Shown piece after piece: positions 33,208 to 42,628 of a stretch of DNA of 64,000 bases. The notes beneath the pieces are model-generated. The model was not told the DNA's origin, did not search any database, and was given only the letters and a program-made list of their open reading frames with translations. Numbering within the stretch: the first letter of the stretch is position 1; every line of letters starts with the position of its first letter. The position numbers and the translations under genes were made by a program. Origin of the DNA: an uncultured Christensenellaceae bacterium (GTDB taxonomy: Bacteria > Bacillota > Clostridia > Christensenellales > Borkfalkiaceae); contig CAJUOV010000005.1 in assembly GCA_910588695.1 (NCBI GenBank), positions 1-64,000 of the forward strand. The letters are read 5' to 3'.

Positions 33208-34058
33208 GAATCCCTTTCGGCAAAATAAATTCGCTTCATCGCCATAGCGTCCTCGGCTTGCGTGCCCGCCGACTCGCTCACGATATAAGGCTCCAATTTC
33301 AACTCGTGCAGCGCCTCGGCAAGCGGCTCGAATTCGGGACCGTACACGGTATCTTCAAACGTGAGGTGCTTGATTTCCCCCTTCGCGCCGTACATGATTT
33401 TGGAAAAATGAACGTGAAAATGCTTCATGCGTTCGTAGCCGAGTTTTTCGATCAGATACGAAAGACGAACGCGGTAATCTTCCGCGCTCTTCAACGAGCC
33501 CTGCTCGCGGGCGTTGACGTGACCGAAATCCACGCAGGGCGTAAAGACGGGATCGATCAGACAGATCTCGGCAATCTCCTCTACCGTACCGATCTGCGCC
33601 AATTTCCCCATTGTCTCGGGGCAGAACATGAGATCGTTCAGACCGTTCAGATAGATGTACTCCCTTAAAATTTTAATGCGGTCGAGCGTGCGCGAAAAAG
33701 CCGAAGAGCGCGTCTCTTTTCCCTCGGTCGCGGGGTGGAACACCAAGCGGCTGCCCCGCATCAGCTTTAACGCCTTGGCGCTGTCGAGCACATACCCGTA
33801 AGACTTTGCCGCCATTTCATCGTCGGGATTCGCAAAATTGATAAAGTAAGGCGCATGAACGGAAATTTCGATTCCCTCTTTTCGAAAGGCTTCTCCGATG
33901 GAGATCGCTTTTCCCTCGGTAATTCTGACGCCCCTTCCGAACGAGTACTCGAAACAATCGAGCCCCCGTTTTGCAACGAACGCCGCCGCGTCCTCGGTAT
34001 GCTCGTAACCCTCCGCAAAAAAACTTTCCGAATTGCCGCTCGGTCCGAATTTAATCAT
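33195..34058 (-). CDS. Endonuclease IV-like TIM-barrel protein
   Basis: The 287-residue protein resembles AP endonuclease IV / xylose isomerase-type barrels. The metal-ligand candidates appear in the expected order: H in SVHAPYF, H in LVFHPATEG, E in MFCPETMG, D and H in CVDFGHVNA, H in KHFHVHFS, E in YIVSESAG. That is the three-zinc signature of the Nfo family. It may be a true repair nuclease for abasic sites or a sugar isomerase relative. It overlaps both neighbours by 8-13 bases, so it is translationally coupled within the ribF end of the infB operon. Confidence 0.82.
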   Translation of the reverse strand: MIKFGPSGNSESFFAEGYEHTEDAAAFVAKRGLDCFEYSFGRGVRITEGKAISIGEAFRKEGIEISVHAPYFINFANPDDEMAAKSYGYVLDSAKALKLMRGSRLVFHPATEGKETRSSAFSRTLDRIKILREYIYLNGLNDLMFCPETMGKLAQIGTVEEIAEICLIDPVFTPCVDFGHVNAREQGSLKSAEDYRVRLSYLIEKLGYERMKHFHVHFSKIMYGAKGEIKHLTFEDTVYGPEFEPLAEALHELKLEPYIVSESAGTQAEDAMAMKRIYFAERDSWKF

Positions 34059-34716
34059 TTTTCTCCCCCGTCGCTTCCTCTTCCGTTTTTTCCCCGCTCC
34101 CGACTGTCGCCCGCTCCTCTTTGGTCATGGGGCGAAACACCTTCATTTTCGTGCCCGTATCCTGAACGAGAATATCCTTTTGACAGCGCGCGATCTTAAA
34201 CGAAACGAACAGATCGCCAGCCGCTCCGCTCACGTTAATCGTCTGCAACACCCAAATGAACCAGAACCAGATTCCTTCGTGAAAAAAGACGGTGAGAATT
34301 GAAAAGACGATGCTCCATACGACAAAAGGCGCAAGTGCCACAACGAGATAGCGCCCTTTACTGCAATAGCCCTCGTTTCCGCAATACGCCGCCCAGCCGA
34401 TAAAACCGAACTTCGGTTTCATCTTCGTAAACGCGCCGAGAAACACGCCGTGCGTCAGTTCATGGAGAATGACGTATGCGATCATACCCGCAATCAGAAC
34501 TACGATCTGTAAAAACTCTCCGATCCAGAAAGAATCTTCGGGCACGCTGTTCAACGTTTTTATGGGATCGTCTATCAACCAACCGCCGAGCACGCATAAC
34601 GCCGCAAGCACAAGACCGAGCCCGTTGACGAGCCAGAATTGTTTCTTGTTTTTTCTTAAATCGATCGTTTCATGCAGGACGTAGTCGTCCGGCAACCTTT
34701 CTCCGCATTTTACCAT
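34051..34716 (-). CDS. DUF3267-type membrane metalloprotease-like protein
   Basis: The 221-residue protein has a HELTH (HExxH) zinc motif at the end of a membrane helix (IAYVILHELTHGVFLGAF) and about four membrane segments (roughly 30-48, 67-98, 125-150 and 155-180). That is the DUF3267 arrangement, a small site-2-protease-like family of unknown substrate. The C-terminal 40 residues are hydrophilic and Glu/Lys-rich. It overlaps ribF by 7 bases and the TIM-barrel gene by 8. Confidence 0.83.
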   Translation of the reverse strand: MVKCGERLPDDYVLHETIDLRKNKKQFWLVNGLGLVLAALCVLGGWLIDDPIKTLNSVPEDSFWIGEFLQIVVLIAGMIAYVILHELTHGVFLGAFTKMKPKFGFIGWAAYCGNEGYCSKGRYLVVALAPFVVWSIVFSILTVFFHEGIWFWFIWVLQTINVSGAAGDLFVSFKIARCQKDILVQDTGTKMKVFRPMTKEERATVGSGEKTEEEATGEKND

Positions 34717-35567
34717 ACCGTTTTCCTATCCTCCGCCAATTGTTTTTTCAGCTCCTCCGCAGAAGCGAATTTGCGGATCGGACGCAAAAATTGTTCGGGA
34801 AATACGCGCACGACCGCGCCGTATAAATCGCCGCAAAAATCTTTGAGGTGCGCTTCGATTTTTTTCTCGTCTACGCCGAACGTGGGACGGGAGCCGAAAT
34901 TGACGATCGCGGAAAACGTTCCGAGAGGTGTTTCGACGCGTCCCCCGTAAACGCCGTCCGCAATCAAGAATTTTCCTGCGGAATAGCCGAGGTTCAGCGT
35001 AGGAAAACCGTATGTTCTGCCCGCTTCCCGCCCGTGCTCTACTTCACCCTGCACGAAATAGTCAAACGCAAGCAGACGGTTCGCGCTTTTTATGTTTCCC
35101 TCGCCCAATAAACTTTTAATGTCCGTTACCGCAACCTTTTTTCCGTTTTCCGCCGTAAGCGGCAGCACATGTACGGGACAGGGCGCAAGCGTTCGAAGAA
35201 GTTCCGCCGTGCCCTCCGCTCCGCTGCCGAAGCGGTAATCCTCGCCGCAGAATACCGCCGCCGCGCGAATACGTGAAAAAAGCAAATCAAGATAGTCTTG
35301 CGGAGAAATATGTTTGAAATCCCGGGTAAATTCTTCTTCAAGCACAAACGAAAGTCCCGCTTTTTCGAAAATGTATTCGCGCTCCGCAAAAGTAAACAGA
35401 TTTCCGCCTTTCTTGTTCCCGCACAAAAGCGTCGCGCCTATGGGCAGCCCCGTCTCTTTCGCCGCATAAAGTAGCGACATATGCCCCGCGTGCAGACCGT
35501 CGAACCCGCCAAGAAGCAGCGCACAGGGCGCGGAATACTTTTCGCCTCTGCCAAGCACTTTCAGCAT
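34710..35567 (-). CDS. ribF: Bifunctional riboflavin kinase/FAD synthetase
   Basis: RibF makes FMN from riboflavin and then FAD. The N-terminal nucleotidyltransferase part has LGGFDGLHAGHMSLL (GxxDGxHxGH) and FGSGAEGT. The C-terminal kinase part (about 165-285) has GREAGRTYGFPTLNL, GVYGG and NFGSRPTFG. The 285-residue length is slightly short but normal. It overlaps truB by 7 bases, the standard order truB-ribF. Its product FMN is the ligand of the riboswitch at 26238-26347. Confidence 0.94.
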   Translation of the reverse strand: MLKVLGRGEKYSAPCALLLGGFDGLHAGHMSLLYAAKETGLPIGATLLCGNKKGGNLFTFAEREYIFEKAGLSFVLEEEFTRDFKHISPQDYLDLLFSRIRAAAVFCGEDYRFGSGAEGTAELLRTLAPCPVHVLPLTAENGKKVAVTDIKSLLGEGNIKSANRLLAFDYFVQGEVEHGREAGRTYGFPTLNLGYSAGKFLIADGVYGGRVETPLGTFSAIVNFGSRPTFGVDEKKIEAHLKDFCGDLYGAVVRVFPEQFLRPIRKFASAEELKKQLAEDRKTVW

Positions 35568-36394
35568 AGCTTTTTCTCCGCCTTCGCAAGCCCTTCTGTC
35601 ACGCTGGCGATCCCGTAAAATACGCCCCCGCGATAGAGCTTATAGAGCCCGTCTTCTTTCTCAACGCGCTCTCTCAAACCGTTGAATATTCGCTCGTTTT
35701 CAAAATTCAATACGGGATACGGAAGTACTTCCTCCGTCGGAAACACATAATTCGCAAAATTTTCCGCCGTAAGCACGTCGAGCCCGACCGCATCTTCGAT
35801 CCTGAAAATTCCGCTCGCAGTGCGTTCTAACCTGCTCATATATGCATATGTGTTCAAACAAGCAGCAAGATCGCGCGCCAGCGCGCGGATATAGGTGCCG
35901 CCGCCGCATTCGATCTCAAAGGAAAATTCGTCGGGCGCAGTTTTTTCGATCAGGCGAAACGAATAAATTTCCACCTCTTTGGGCGGAAGTTCCGCTTCTT
36001 TCCCCGCGCGCGCGAGCGCATAACTCCTGACCCCGTTAACGCTTTTGGCGCTGTATGCGGGAGGAGTCTGCAAGAGCTTTCCCGTGAGCATGGGAAGCGC
36101 CGATACAATCTCCTCTTCGGAAGGAACTCTTCCCATGAATATTTTTTCGCCTTCGCTGTCGAGAGTCTCCGTCGTCATGCCGAAGCGAAACCGCGCCGAA
36201 TAGGTTTTTTTCTTGTTCAGAAAGTAGTCGAAAAGACGGCAGGCATTCCCGAGCGCAACGGGCAACACGCCCGAAGCGAGCGGATCCAAAGTGCCCATGT
36301 GCCCCGCGGGCGTTTTGGAGAGCCGTTTGATTTTGTTTACAACAAAGGCGGACGAAACGCCCGTCTCTTTTTTGATGTTGATAAAACCCGTCAT
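35561..36394 (-). CDS. truB: tRNA pseudouridine-55 synthase TruB
   Basis: TruB makes pseudouridine 55 in the T loop of tRNAs. The 277-residue protein has the catalytic region GHMGTLDPLASGVLPVALG (catalytic Asp), TYSARFRFGMTTETLDSEG and GGGTYIRALARDL. I chose ATG at 36394 (MTGFINIKK), because AAAAGG is 9 bases upstream and family members begin at this point. Upstream alternatives at 36412 and 36490 add a basic leader; the latter lies within nrnA. Confidence 0.93.
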   Translation of the reverse strand: MTGFINIKKETGVSSAFVVNKIKRLSKTPAGHMGTLDPLASGVLPVALGNACRLFDYFLNKKKTYSARFRFGMTTETLDSEGEKIFMGRVPSEEEIVSALPMLTGKLLQTPPAYSAKSVNGVRSYALARAGKEAELPPKEVEIYSFRLIEKTAPDEFSFEIECGGGTYIRALARDLAACLNTYAYMSRLERTASGIFRIEDAVGLDVLTAENFANYVFPTEEVLPYPVLNFENERIFNGLRERVEKEDGLYKLYRGGVFYGIASVTEGLAKAEKKLC

Positions 36395-36420
36395 GTCGCC
36401 GCGCCTTTTCATAATGTTCT

Positions 36421-37380
36421 TTACAGTCTCTGCCAGACCGCGTATTGGATTTTTTCGATCGCCTCTTCGAGTTCGCCGAATAATACGCAACCGCTGGCGA
36501 GAATATGTCCGCCGCCGCCGAACACGCCCGCCACTTCGTTCACATTGACTTTTCCTTTCGAGCGAAGCGATACTTTATACTGTCCCTTTTTGACTTCGAG
36601 CAGGCATACGCTCACCTCGGTTTTCTCGATCGAAAGTCCGAAATCGACAATCCCCTCCGTCGCGTCGGGTTTTAACCCGTAAGAAGAAAGCAGCTCCGCC
36701 GAAACAACGGCGACCGTCAGTCGCTCGTCGAGCAGGTATCTCAACCGCGAAAATACCGCAAGCGAGAATTCCGCGCGCACGCGCGTCTGCTTTTTCATCG
36801 TCTCGTAATAAATTTTATTGACGTCCGCGCCCGCGTCCGCCGCATCCGCCGCCGCGCGGAACGAATCGCCGTTCACGTCGCCGTGGGTAAATCCGCCCGA
36901 ATCGGTCACCATACCCGTCATCAAAAAATCGGCGATCTCTTTGTTGAAAGATACCCCGAGTTCTTTGATGAGCTCAGCGATGTTTTCGCAGTTGCTCGCG
37001 CGTTCCCTGACAAAATTGTATTTTGCATAATGCGTGTTGGAAATATGATGATCGACGTTGACGCTCGTCTTTTTTTTGGCGCCCGTCAAGAAAATATCAC
37101 GCAGAAGTCCGAGACGGGTTTCGTCGCTCGAATCAACGCAGATAAAAGTATCCGCTTCGATCGTGGGATAGCGTTTGATTTCCCCCGCAATGTTCAGACA
37201 GTCGAATCTTTCGGGAATTTCTCCTTCGTTCAACACCTCGTTTTCGATTCCGAGTAAAGAAAGAGCGCGGGAAAGCGCCATCGCGCTCCCGATCGTATCT
37301 CCGTCGGGACGCATGTGCGTGAAGATCACCGCGCTTTTGCCGCTCTTGATGACGCGGGCTATTTCTTTGAGAGAATTCAT
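36421..37380 (-). CDS. nrnA: DHH-family phosphoesterase (NrnA-like oligoribonuclease)
   Basis: The 319-residue protein has the DHH motifs (THMRPDGDTIGSAMAL, ICVDSSDETRLG, NVDHHISNTHYAKYN, TGMVTDSGGFTH) and the C-terminal DHHA1 GGGGHILASGC. NrnA enzymes degrade nanoRNAs and pAp and may act on cyclic dinucleotide breakdown products. It lies between rbfA and truB, the normal position in Firmicutes, directly abutting rbfA. Confidence 0.92.
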   Translation of the reverse strand: MNSLKEIARVIKSGKSAVIFTHMRPDGDTIGSAMALSRALSLLGIENEVLNEGEIPERFDCLNIAGEIKRYPTIEADTFICVDSSDETRLGLLRDIFLTGAKKKTSVNVDHHISNTHYAKYNFVRERASNCENIAELIKELGVSFNKEIADFLMTGMVTDSGGFTHGDVNGDSFRAAADAADAGADVNKIYYETMKKQTRVRAEFSLAVFSRLRYLLDERLTVAVVSAELLSSYGLKPDATEGIVDFGLSIEKTEVSVCLLEVKKGQYKVSLRSKGKVNVNEVAGVFGGGGHILASGCVLFGELEEAIEKIQYAVWQRL

Positions 37381-37740
37381 TCAGTCGTCCTTATGAAGTC
37401 CGGATAAGATCGAATCCATCTTAGAACCGTATTCCATGCTCGCGTCCCGTAAGAACGTGAGACGGGGCACCGTGCGCGTGCGCATTACGAGCGCAAGTTC
37501 GTGACGGATAAATCCTGCGTTCTCTTGAATAATTTCAAAGGAACGCTGTTCCTCTTCTTTATTTTTAGCGTATACGCTCACATAAATCTTCGCCGTTTTG
37601 AAATCGGGCGCGACGTCCGCCGCCGTTACGGATACGATCCCTTTCAGATCAGGCTCCTTGTTTTTGAGCGCGCCCGTGACGATCGAAGCAATTTCTCTTC
37701 TGTATTCGCTGTCTACGCGGTCATTGCGCTGTCCTTTCAT
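37381..37740 (-). CDS. rbfA: Ribosome-binding factor A
   Basis: RbfA assists late 16S rRNA processing and 30S maturation. The 119-residue protein begins [21 protein letters not shown] and contains a KH-like fold with the family's ASP-like region (VTAADVAPDFKTAKIYVSVYA). I chose ATG at 37740, which overlaps the infB stop as ATGA; the longer frame starts within infB. Confidence 0.92.
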   Translation of the reverse strand: MKGQRNDRVDSEYRREIASIVTGALKNKEPDLKGIVSVTAADVAPDFKTAKIYVSVYAKNKEEEQRSFEIIQENAGFIRHELALVMRTRTVPRLTFLRDASMEYGSKMDSILSGLHKDD

Positions 37741-40310
37741 GAGCGTTTCACTTCCTCGATGAGATAGCATTCGATGAAGTCGCCGATCTTGATCTCGTTA
37801 AATCCTTCGATCGCGCAGCCGCATTCCATTCCCGAAGTGACCTCTTTCGCATCGTCTTTGAATCGTTTGAGTTGTTTGACGCCGCCCTCGACGATCATCA
37901 CGTTGTCGCGGTAAATTCTGAGCTTTCCGCCGCGCACAAGTTTGCCTTCGGTGACGTAGCAGCCCGCAACCGTACCCACGCCCGTGATATTGAATGTCTG
38001 CTTGACTTCCGCCTTGCCCATATAAACTTCCTGATATTTGGGCGAAAGCATTCCTTTGAGCGCCGCCTCCATATCGTCGAGCAACTCGTAGATAATGCGG
38101 TACTGCCTGACTTCGACGTGCGAACGCTCGGCGAGCGTCTTTGCCTTGGTGTCGGGGCGCACATTGAAGCCGATAATCATCGCCTTCGCCGATTCCGCGA
38201 GCATCACGTCGCTCTCGTTGACCGCGCCCGCCGCCGCATGCAGAATTTTGATCTCCACTTCCTCATTCGAAAGTTTTTGGAGAGACGCTTTGAGCGCCTC
38301 TACGGAGCCCTGCACATCCGCCTTAATGATAACGTTGAAGTTCTTTTTCGCGTCGGCATCCGCCTGTTTGAAGAAATCGTCCACGGAGAGTTTCTGCGTC
38401 TCTTTGACCATGGATTCGCGTAGGTGCGTCTTTCTCTCCTCCTGAACTTTTTTCATGAGAGACTGCTCCACGGCATAGATACCGTCGCCCGCGTTGGGAA
38501 CGTCTTCAAGCCCCAAAACGGAGACCGCCATAGAAGGACCTGCTTCTTTGACCATTCTGCCCGTATCGTCGAACATCGCGCGGACTCTGCCCATCGTCAT
38601 GCCCGAAATGAGATTGTCGCCGGTGCGAAGCGTTCCGTTTTGCACAAGCACGCTTGCCATGGGTCCCTTTCCCTTATCGAGTTTGGCTTCGATGACAACG
38701 CCCCGCGCCTTGCGGTCGGGATTGGCTTTGAGTTCGTTCATCTCCGCCTGCAAGTAGATATTTTCGAGAAGAGCATCGATCCCCTCTCCCGTCTTGGCAG
38801 ATACGGGAACGACAATGATGTCGCCGCCCCATTCCTCGGGCACCAGCCCGTGATTCAGCAATCCCTGTTTCACCTTATCGGGTTCCGCCTGCGGTTTATC
38901 CATTTTATTCATGGCGACAATGATCGGCACTTCCGCCGCTTTGGCGTGATTGATCGCCTCGATCGTCTGCGGCATGATCCCGTCGTCCGCCGCAACAACG
39001 AGCACAACGATATCCGTGATCTTTGCGCCGCGCGCGCGCATCGCCGTAAACGCTTCGTGTCCGGGGGTATCGATAAAGGTGATATGCTTGCCCTCCGAAA
39101 AAGTGACGGTATACGCGCCGATACTCTGGGTAATGCCGCCCGCTTCCCCCGCCGTGACATTGGTGGAACGAATTTTATCCAAAAGAGAGGTTTTGCCGTG
39201 ATCGACGTGTCCCATGACGGTGACGACGGGCGGACGGGTCACCGCGTTCTCCGCGCCGTCCTCGCCGTGTTCCTCGAAGAGGGTCTCTTCCGCCGTCTTT
39301 TCGGGTTTGTATTCGAGGTCGATCCCGAGTTCCAACGCGATGTAAGCCGCGTTGTCGTAGTCGATCGACTCGTTGACCGTTTTCATCACGCCTTCTCTGA
39401 ACAGGCGTTTCGTGATCTCCACTGCGGAAATCCCGAGTTTTTCGGAAAGTTCCTTTATGGGAATCTCTTTGCTCGTCACCACCGCATGCTCGATCTTAAT
39501 GGTCTGCGTCTCTTTCTTCGCGCCTTTCTTGCCGAAGCGCGCCTTTCTGTAACCGCTTTTATCGTCGTCGAAATCGTTTACGTCCGCACCCTGCTGGCGT
39601 TGAAGCGCGCGCTTGTTGACAGGACGACGCTCGACGTAAGTTTTATCGTACTTCTTGGGCGTATCCCTTCTCTGAGTAGGCGGAGGAGGGGGCGGCGCGG
39701 CAGGCGTGCGCAAACCGCCCATGGGACGGGCGGGACGGGCAAAACTTCCCGCGCCCTGCGGACGCTGCGCGTTAAAAGGAGGACGCATTCCCGCTCCGCC
39801 CTGCGGTCGCTGCGCATTGAAAGGCGGGCGCGCGCCTTGCCCCTGCGGACGCTGCGCGCCCGCAGGTCTCGAAGGAATATAAGTCGCTCTCTGCGTGCCG
39901 CCGGCAGGATTACGGGGCGAAACGGGTCTCTGCGCGTTCGCGCCGTTTTCGGTGCGCGCGGGACGAACAGGAGCGGGAACGGGCTCTGCTTCCGCCTTGG
40001 CTTCCGCAGGCTTTTTCTCCTCTTGCTTGACCGCGGAGTTCTCCCGTGCCTGCGCTTTCGCCGCTTCCTCAGCCTCTCTGGCGGCTCTTTCCGCCTCTTC
40101 CGCCGCTTTCTTCTCCGCTTCTTCTCTCAGCCGCGCCGCTTCCGCAGCTGCCCTCGCCTCTTCTTCCGCCGCTCTCTGCGCTCTCATTTCGGCGAGTTTC
40201 TTTTGAAGGGAAGCAAGCGTTTTTTCATTGCTCGCGATCCTCTTCGCAGCCGCGCCCGCGCCCTTGTCGCCGAGCAACACGTTCAATTTTTCGATAATGT
40301 CAACTGCCAT
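37737..40310 (-). CDS. infB: Translation initiation factor IF-2
   Basis: IF-2 is the GTPase that brings initiator tRNA to the 30S subunit. In 857 residues there is an Ala/Glu/Arg-rich coiled-coil segment (about 30-100), then a low-complexity part with [11 protein letters not shown] repeats and a proline run (about 125-225). The IF2_N domain follows (about 280-350), then the G domain with [28 protein letters not shown] and NKMDKP, and the C-terminal domains II-IV. The N-terminal extension is disordered and lineage-specific. ATG at 40310 overlaps nothing and follows ylxQ by 3 bases. Confidence 0.97.
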   Translation of the reverse strand: MAVDIIEKLNVLLGDKGAGAAAKRIASNEKTLASLQKKLAEMRAQRAAEEEARAAAEAARLREEAEKKAAEEAERAAREAEEAAKAQARENSAVKQEEKKPAEAKAEAEPVPAPVRPARTENGANAQRPVSPRNPAGGTQRATYIPSRPAGAQRPQGQGARPPFNAQRPQGGAGMRPPFNAQRPQGAGSFARPARPMGGLRTPAAPPPPPPTQRRDTPKKYDKTYVERRPVNKRALQRQQGADVNDFDDDKSGYRKARFGKKGAKKETQTIKIEHAVVTSKEIPIKELSEKLGISAVEITKRLFREGVMKTVNESIDYDNAAYIALELGIDLEYKPEKTAEETLFEEHGEDGAENAVTRPPVVTVMGHVDHGKTSLLDKIRSTNVTAGEAGGITQSIGAYTVTFSEGKHITFIDTPGHEAFTAMRARGAKITDIVVLVVAADDGIMPQTIEAINHAKAAEVPIIVAMNKMDKPQAEPDKVKQGLLNHGLVPEEWGGDIIVVPVSAKTGEGIDALLENIYLQAEMNELKANPDRKARGVVIEAKLDKGKGPMASVLVQNGTLRTGDNLISGMTMGRVRAMFDDTGRMVKEAGPSMAVSVLGLEDVPNAGDGIYAVEQSLMKKVQEERKTHLRESMVKETQKLSVDDFFKQADADAKKNFNVIIKADVQGSVEALKASLQKLSNEEVEIKILHAAAGAVNESDVMLAESAKAMIIGFNVRPDTKAKTLAERSHVEVRQYRIIYELLDDMEAALKGMLSPKYQEVYMGKAEVKQTFNITGVGTVAGCYVTEGKLVRGGKLRIYRDNVMIVEGGVKQLKRFKDDAKEVTSGMECGCAIEGFNEIKIGDFIECYLIEEVKRS

Positions 40311-40313
40311 ATT

Positions 40314-40634
40314 TTAACCGATTACTCCTTCGATCGTCAAACCTTGTGCGCCCGCTTCCCGCACGATCGCGCCCGCGAGCGATATATCTTTGATTGCCGC
40401 CGCCTTGCAGCCTTCTTTCCTGACAAGCGCGCCCAGATCGTCCACTTCCACGAGCGGACAGTCAAACCGTGTTCTCGTCTTTTCTATCTCTTTACGGGAA
40501 TTTTTTGCCGTGCCCCGATCGAGCAGCAGACAATAAACTCCCTTTTTCACCGTCTGAATCGCATTCACGCCGAGCGTGACTTTCCCCGCCCGCAGCGCAA
40601 ATCCGACATAAGTCTCAATCTTGTTTCCGTCCAC
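40314..40634 (-). CDS. ylxQ: L7Ae-family RNA-binding protein YlxQ
   Basis: The 106-residue protein has the L7Ae/L30e fold pattern (TYVGFALRAGKVTLGVNAIQTVKKGVYCLLLDRGTAKNSRKEI) of YlxQ, a kink-turn RNA-binding protein encoded between ylxR and infB across Firmicutes. I chose the GTG at 40634, which has GAGGA 5 bases upstream and lies 20 bases inside the end of ylxR. The longer frame to 40676 adds a leader without similarity. Confidence 0.85.
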   Translation of the reverse strand: MDGNKIETYVGFALRAGKVTLGVNAIQTVKKGVYCLLLDRGTAKNSRKEIEKTRTRFDCPLVEVDDLGALVRKEGCKAAAIKDISLAGAIVREAGAQGLTIEGVIG

Positions 40635-40887
40635 GAAATTCCTCTTCGATCCGTCTGTATACTTCCGCGCCCGCATCGCACGAAAAGGTCTTGTTGACGA
40701 GTTTATAGCGCAACAGTTTTTTCAAGCACTCTTCGCTGTCGCAAAGGTACGCGCCGCGCCCTTCCGCCTTTCCCGAAAAATCAAGATGAACGCCGCTCTC
40801 GTTTTTCACGATCCGCAACATCTCCCTCTTATTTTTCCGCTCCCTGCAAGCCATACACATACGGAGTGGAATTTTCTTCTCAGACAT
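40615..40887 (-). CDS. ylxR: YlxR/RnpM RNA-binding protein
   Basis: The 90-residue DUF448 protein has the signature PLRMCMACRERKNKREMLRIV and GRGAYLCDSEECL. YlxR (also called RnpM) binds RNase P RNA and affects tRNA processing. I chose ATG at 40887, preceded by GGGGAG and overlapping the nusA stop by 8 bases. Confidence 0.9.
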   Translation of the reverse strand: MSEKKIPLRMCMACRERKNKREMLRIVKNESGVHLDFSGKAEGRGAYLCDSEECLKKLLRYKLVNKTFSCDAGAEVYRRIEEEFRGRKQD

Positions 40888-41998
40888 CGCTCTCCCCGTC
40901 CGCAACAGGTTCTTCCATCTCGGATTCCTGCGCTTCGTATTCGCCGATATTCAGCTTTTCCGCCGCCGACGCGCTCTTCACATCGATCTTCCAACCGGTG
41001 AGCCGCGCCGCAAGACGCGCATTCTGTCCGTCTCTGCCGATTGCAAGCGAGAGTTTATCGTCAGGCACGACGGCGACCGCCGCGCGCTCGTCCGTCTGCG
41101 TGATCGAGAGCACGGTCGCGGGAGACAATGCTTTTGCGATAAATTCGAGCGGATTCTCGCTGTAAAGTATGATGTCTACTTTTTCGCCGCCGAGTTCCTG
41201 CACGACCGCGTTGACGCGCGCGCCCTTATTTCCCACGCAAGCCCCTACCGCGTCGATATGGGGATCGACGGACGTAATCGCAAGTTTGGTTCTGTGCCCC
41301 GCTTCACGGGCAACCGCCTTGATGAGTACGATTCCCTGCTTGATCTCGGGCACTTCTTCTTCAAAAAGCCGTCTCACAAGCCCCGGCGCGGAACGCGAAA
41401 CGAACACCTGCGCGTTTCTGCCGCCGTTCTTGACTCGCTTGACATATACTTTGATCCTGTCTCCTGCTTCGTAACGTTCCCCGGGAACCTGATCCTGCGG
41501 CATTAAAACGCCTTCGATGGTGCCCTTGCCGAGTTCGATATAAACGCTGCGGGAATCTACTTTCCGCACAAGCCCGCTCATAAGTTCGCCCTCTTTATCG
41601 GTAAACTCCGAAAGCGTATTGTCGCGCTCCGTCTCGTGCAGACGTTGCAGAATGACTTGCTTCGCCGTCTGCGCGGCGATCCGCGAAAAATCTTTCGGCA
41701 CGAACTCTTTGGAGAGAACGTCGCCTACTTTCGCGCTCTTTTTTTCGAGCTTGGCGTCTGCAAGGGTGATCTCGCCTTCTCCCGCTTCTTCCGCGTCGAC
41801 GACCGTGCGGGTATAATAGAAGCGGATCGTGCAACGGTCGGGATCGAGCCGAACTTCCACGTTGGCGCTGTTGCCCTCGTTGATCCGCTTATAAGCGGAA
41901 GCGAGCGCCGTTGAGAGCGCGCCGATGAACACATCCTCCGCGATTCCTCTTTCGCGTTCCAGATCGGCAAGCGCCGCAAAGAAATCTTTGTTTACCAT
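40880..41998 (-). CDS. nusA: Transcription termination/antitermination factor NusA
   Basis: NusA binds RNA polymerase and promotes pausing and intrinsic termination. The 372 residues contain the N-terminal polymerase-binding domain, an S1 domain (about 135-200) and two KH domains (VGACVGNKGARVNAVVQELGGEKVDII and DDKLSLAIGRDGQNARLAARLTGWKIDV), as in Firmicutes NusA, without the extra acidic repeats of E. coli. It lies 36 bases after rimP in the same operon, downstream of a promoter and hairpin that could be its own control point. Confidence 0.97.
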   Translation of the reverse strand: MVNKDFFAALADLERERGIAEDVFIGALSTALASAYKRINEGNSANVEVRLDPDRCTIRFYYTRTVVDAEEAGEGEITLADAKLEKKSAKVGDVLSKEFVPKDFSRIAAQTAKQVILQRLHETERDNTLSEFTDKEGELMSGLVRKVDSRSVYIELGKGTIEGVLMPQDQVPGERYEAGDRIKVYVKRVKNGGRNAQVFVSRSAPGLVRRLFEEEVPEIKQGIVLIKAVAREAGHRTKLAITSVDPHIDAVGACVGNKGARVNAVVQELGGEKVDIILYSENPLEFIAKALSPATVLSITQTDERAAVAVVPDDKLSLAIGRDGQNARLAARLTGWKIDVKSASAAEKLNIGEYEAQESEMEEPVADGESDV

Positions 41999-42034
41999 AA
42001 TATCTCCTTATTGATTACTCCGTTGTGGATTTCA

Positions 42035-42490
42035 TTAAATTTCGATCAACAGACAGGATTTCGCAGTTTTTTCAAAGGGAATCTGAATTTCCCCCTCCCG
42101 CGTTTTCAGTTTAATCGTTCCCTCTTCGAAGCCGAGAAGTTCGCCCTCGAAATATTTTTTTCCGTCCATCGGCGCAAAGAGCCGTACTTCGATCACCTCG
42201 CCGACATGCCGCAGAAAATCCGCCGCCGTCTTGAACGGACGGTCTAACCCGAGACTTGAACAGTTGAGCGTGTAGGAACTTCCGAAAGTGGGATCGAATT
42301 CGTCGAGCGGACCGTCTACCGCATGGTGGACTTTTTCGAGCAGATCGAGATCGACCCCGTTGGCACTGTCGATAAAGAGCGTTAACGAGCTCTCCCTCAT
42401 ATTCCACTCCGCGTCGGCGATTTCCGCGCCGAACTCTTTAACGACGGGCTGCAAAAATTCGATGACTTCTTTTACGGGTTTGACTTTCAC
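42035..42490 (-). CDS. rimP: Ribosome maturation factor RimP
   Basis: RimP assists 30S assembly and always precedes nusA. The 151-residue protein has the pattern EWNMRESSLTLFIDSANGVDLDLLEKVHHAVDGPLDEFD and YTLNCSSLGLDRPF. I chose the GTG at 42490 with AAAGGAG 7 bases upstream; a TTG at 42511 is less likely. It is the first gene after the leader hairpin at 42524-42552. Confidence 0.92.
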   Translation of the reverse strand: MKVKPVKEVIEFLQPVVKEFGAEIADAEWNMRESSLTLFIDSANGVDLDLLEKVHHAVDGPLDEFDPTFGSSYTLNCSSLGLDRPFKTAADFLRHVGEVIEVRLFAPMDGKKYFEGELLGFEEGTIKLKTREGEIQIPFEKTAKSCLLIEI

Positions 42491-42523
42491 CGATTTTCTC
42501 CTTTCACGCAACCGACTTTTAAC

Positions 42524-42552
42524 AAAATTGAGAGCGGAAAACCGCTCTCAAT
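42524..42552 (-). terminator. Terminator-like hairpin in the rimP-nusA leader
   Basis: Minus strand ATTGAGAGCGG (42552-42542), loop TTTT, CCGCTCTCAAT (42537-42527), then TTTGTT. It lies between the promoter at 42581-42609 and the rimP start. It can therefore both end the nrdR-ispG-exonuclease transcript and attenuate the rimP-nusA-infB transcript. Confidence 0.85.
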
Positions 42553-42580
42553 CCATGTATCTATCAGATTAAGCAATCGG

Positions 42581-42609
42581 ATTATACCATACCGTTCAAA
42601 AAAAGGCAA
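42581..42609 (-). promoter_or_regulatory. Promoter of the rimP-nusA-infB operon
   Basis: Minus strand TTGCCT (42609-42604), 17-base spacer, TATAAT (42586-42581). The leader is about 84 nt and includes the hairpin. Confidence 0.75.
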
Positions 42610-42628
42610 GTGTTTTAAGGAAAATTTT

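Noticed and set aside
38424..40697. 757-residue plus-strand ORF opposite infB
   Set aside because: Shadow of infB; its Arg/Leu-rich stretches are the complement of the Ala/Glu and Pro repeats.
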